From contig JABDFW010000001.1 in assembly GCA_013286305.1 (NCBI GenBank), positions 78,760 to 142,759 on the forward strand: a DNA stretch of 64,000 bases, written 5' to 3'. A model generated the notes under the pieces. It searched no databases, was not told the DNA's origin, and worked only from the letters and a program-made list of their open reading frames with translations. The translations under genes and the position numbers were made by a program. Below are positions 61,939-64,000 of the stretch, one piece after another. Numbering within the stretch: the first letter of the stretch is position 1; each line of letters begins with the position of its first letter. This DNA is from Bacteroidota bacterium (lineage in GTDB: Bacteria > Bacteroidota > Bacteroidia > Chitinophagales > Chitinophagaceae).

Positions 61939-64000
61939 ATGACGATCTCTTACAATTGGTTATCTGAATACCTGCCGGAAACAATAGACCCGGAAAAATT
62001 ATCGAAGATATTAACCTCCATAGGCCTGGAAGTGGAAAGCCTGGAGAAATACGAGAGCATTAAGGGTGGCCTGGAAGGACTGGTTATAGGCGAAGTGCTT
62101 GAAAGCTCACAACACCCTAACGCGGATAAATTAAAGGTTACCAAAGTTTTAGTGGATAATAAAGAAGAACTGCAAATAGTTTGCGGCGCTCCTAATGTTG
62201 CTGTAGGGCAAAAAGTGATCGTTGCCAAAGTGGGCGAAACCATTCACCCGTTAAAAGGGGAGGCTGTTACCATGAAGGTTGCCAAAATTCGCGGGGTGGA
62301 AAGCCATGGAATGATATGTGCCGAAGATGAAATAGGTATTGGCGAAAGCCATGAGGGCATTATAATTATGAGCGATGATGCAGTTGTTGGGGCAAATGCA
62401 GGAGATTTTTTTTCAGTTTACAATGACTGGATATATGAAATAGGCCTAACACCCAACCGCATGGATGCCATGAGCCATCTTGGTGTTGCACGGGATGTAT
62501 GCGCCTACCTTAACCATCACCAGAAAAAAGGCGCCAGGCCAAAGTTGCCTTATATAAACCAGTTTAAGCCCGATAGTCACAGCCTTACGATAAAAGTTTC
62601 TATTGAAAATAAAGAGGCCTGCCAGCGGTATTCAGGAGTAACCATCACAGGCATTACCGTGAAACCATCCCCCGAATGGCTGCAAAACAGGTTAAAAGCC
62701 ATCGGCCAAAGGCCCATCAATAATATTGTTGATATTACCAATTTTATCCTGCATGAAACCGGGCAGCCGCTGCATGCATTTGACGCAGATGAAATTACCG
62801 GTAATGAAATAATTGTAAAGAACCTGCCGGAAGGCACACTGTTTACCACGCTGGACGGCAAGGAAAGAAAACTTAGCAGCGAAGACCTTATGATATGCAA
62901 CGCCGGAGAAGGTATGTGTATCGCGGGCGTTTTTGGTGGCACCAAAAGCGGCGTGAAGGATGCCACCACTAATATTTTTTTAGAGAGTGCATGGTTTAAC
63001 CCCGTTAACACCCGTAAAACCTCGTTCAGGCACGGGCTTCGCACCGAAGCTGCTATACATTTTGAAAAAGGGGTGGATATTTCCAATACTGCTACGGTGC
63101 TTAAAAGGGCCGCGGTATTAATAAAAGAAATTGCGGGTGGGGAAATTGCCTCTGATGTGGTGGATGTGTATCCTAACCCAAAACCAAAAGCGGAGGTAGT
63201 TTTAAAAAATCATTACCTAAAAAAATTAAGCGGGAAAAATTATCATTCCGATACCGTTAAAAATATCCTCTCCAGCCTTGGCTTCGAAATAATGCGGGAC
63301 GGAGCAGATGAATTATGGGTAACAGTTCCATACCACAAACCCGATATAACCCTGCCTGCAGATGTGGTGGAAGAAATAGTGCGTATTGATGGCCTGGATA
63401 ATATTGATATACCTGCAGGTATCACTATTGCCCCGGCAGTTGATGAATTAAGAGTGGCAGAAAGTGTAAGAGAAAAACTGGCAAATTACCTGGTGGGTTT
63501 AGGCTTTAACGAGATCGTCACTAATTCAATCACCAACAGCAAATACTTCGATACGGCCACGCTTGAGCATACCGTTAAAATGATCAATAACCTGAGCGCA
63601 GACCTTAATGTGATGCGTCCGTCAATGCTTGAAACCGCGCTTGAAAGTATTGCCTACAATGTAAACAGGAAAAACACCAACCTGTCATTTTTTGAATTTG
63701 GTAAAACATATTTTGCCAAAGCCCCGGGCAATTATAAGGAGGACGATCATTTTTGTGTTTATGTAACGGGTGACAATGTTTTAACGGGCTGGCGTACTAA
63801 AAGCAGGCAGCACGATATTTATTCGGCCAAAGGCATAGCAACCGCCTTACTGCAGTTGTGCGGATTAGCGGATGTACAAATTGATGAACCAGTTACAGTC
63901 AATACAGGCACGCGCTTTGATATTAAATACCGCAATCACAGTATTGCATCGTTTGCTGAGGTAAACCCGGTGCACCTGCAAATGTTTGATATAAAGCAGC
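61939..64000 (+). CDS. pheT: Phenylalanyl-tRNA synthetase beta subunit (3' end outside window)
   Basis: Open from the ATG at 61939 to the window end, about 687 of an expected ~800 codons. The start TISYNWLSEYLPETIDPEKL is typical. Then a tRNA-binding OB-fold (about 40-155: VIGEVLESSQHPNADKLKVT, VCGAPNVAVGQKV), the B3/B4 editing region (IYEIGLTPNRMDAMSHLGVA, GQRPINNIVDITNFILHETG) and the B5 region (KPDITLPADVVEEIVRIDG). Forms an alpha2-beta2 enzyme with PheS, which is not adjacent, as is common in Bacteroidota. Confidence 0.95.
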   Translation, partial: MTISYNWLSEYLPETIDPEKLSKILTSIGLEVESLEKYESIKGGLEGLVIGEVLESSQHPNADKLKVTKVLVDNKEELQIVCGAPNVAVGQKVIVAKVGETIHPLKGEAVTMKVAKIRGVESHGMICAEDEIGIGESHEGIIIMSDDAVVGANAGDFFSVYNDWIYEIGLTPNRMDAMSHLGVARDVCAYLNHHQKKGARPKLPYINQFKPDSHSLTIKVSIENKEACQRYSGVTITGITVKPSPEWLQNRLKAIGQRPINNIVDITNFILHETGQPLHAFDADEITGNEIIVKNLPEGTLFTTLDGKERKLSSEDLMICNAGEGMCIAGVFGGTKSGVKDATTNIFLESAWFNPVNTRKTSFRHGLRTEAAIHFEKGVDISNTATVLKRAAVLIKEIAGGEIASDVVDVYPNPKPKAEVVLKNHYLKKLSGKNYHSDTVKNILSSLGFEIMRDGADELWVTVPYHKPDITLPADVVEEIVRIDGLDNIDIPAGITIAPAVDELRVAESVREKLANYLVGLGFNEIVTNSITNSKYFDTATLEHTVKMINNLSADLNVMRPSMLETALESIAYNVNRKNTNLSFFEFGKTYFAKAPGNYKEDDHFCVYVTGDNVLTGWRTKSRQHDIYSAKGIATALLQLCGLADVQIDEPVTVNTGTRFDIKYRNHSIASFAEVNPVHLQMFDIKQ

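Overview
The window is chromosomal DNA from a member of the Bacteroidota, most likely a Chitinophagaceae-type soil or freshwater bacterium. Evidence: exact Bacteroidota -7 promoter boxes (TAnnTTTG) precede several genes; a 2277-residue TIG/GEVED surface protein ends in a type IX secretion sorting domain; and there is a GH95 fucosidase, a DUF3500 protein, DUF4369-type TlpA thioredoxins, paired rhomboids with a Bacteroidota-type C-terminal domain, and AT-rich intergenic DNA full of palindromic repeats. No rRNA, CRISPR array, complete insertion sequence, integrase or transposase was found.

Layout. 1-11 kb (mostly minus): partial DUF1501 protein, GH95 alpha-L-fucosidase, a PemK/MazF-type toxin-antitoxin pair, a frameshifted DUF433 gene, small membrane and hypothetical genes, a secreted amidohydrolase, a frameshifted EEP nuclease (plus), a SnoaL-like protein and a zinc alcohol dehydrogenase. 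11-16 kb: DUF3500 protein, Dcu dicarboxylate carrier, AlkA-like glycosylase, FabG. 16-26 kb: an exact 105-bp-period tandem repeat, GH3-type adenylating enzyme, LptB with a long C-terminal extension, MetF, a membrane-anchored EEP protein, two rhomboids, RlmD. 26-34 kb (plus): TlpA-like thioredoxin, SurA-like isomerase, beta-barrel protein, a second membrane-anchored EEP protein, CysS. 34-41 kb (minus): the giant T9SS surface protein.

41-55 kb is an accessory stretch: three tandem phage small-terminase-like helix-turn-helix genes (the middle one broken), a zinc metalloprotease, an orphan Imm26-type immunity gene, a peptidase E gene between two ~230-bp direct repeats, BH4 dehydratase, ComB, a secreted glycosidase, a tRNA-Lys, an acyltransferase between the tRNA terminator and a second copy of that terminator attached to a tRNA fragment, a nucleotidyltransferase/HTH pair, and a higBA module between dusB and a stray copy of the dusB 3' end. 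55-64 kb returns to housekeeping functions: DusB, CPBP protease, DUF2007, CdsA and Psd (phospholipid synthesis), DJ-1/PfpI and YdeI proteins, a WYL regulator, a lone MNT nucleotidyltransferase, and the first ~687 codons of pheT.

No single large new system was recognised. The most notable signals are (i) single-gene cargo bracketed by repeats copied from neighbouring gene or tRNA ends, with no recombinase nearby, (ii) dispersed palindromic repeat families, including two hairpins whose outer arms differ in a compensated way and a repeat that has entered the cysS reading frame, and (iii) two genes disabled by single-base frameshifts. All functional calls rest on reading motifs by eye; no database search was run.
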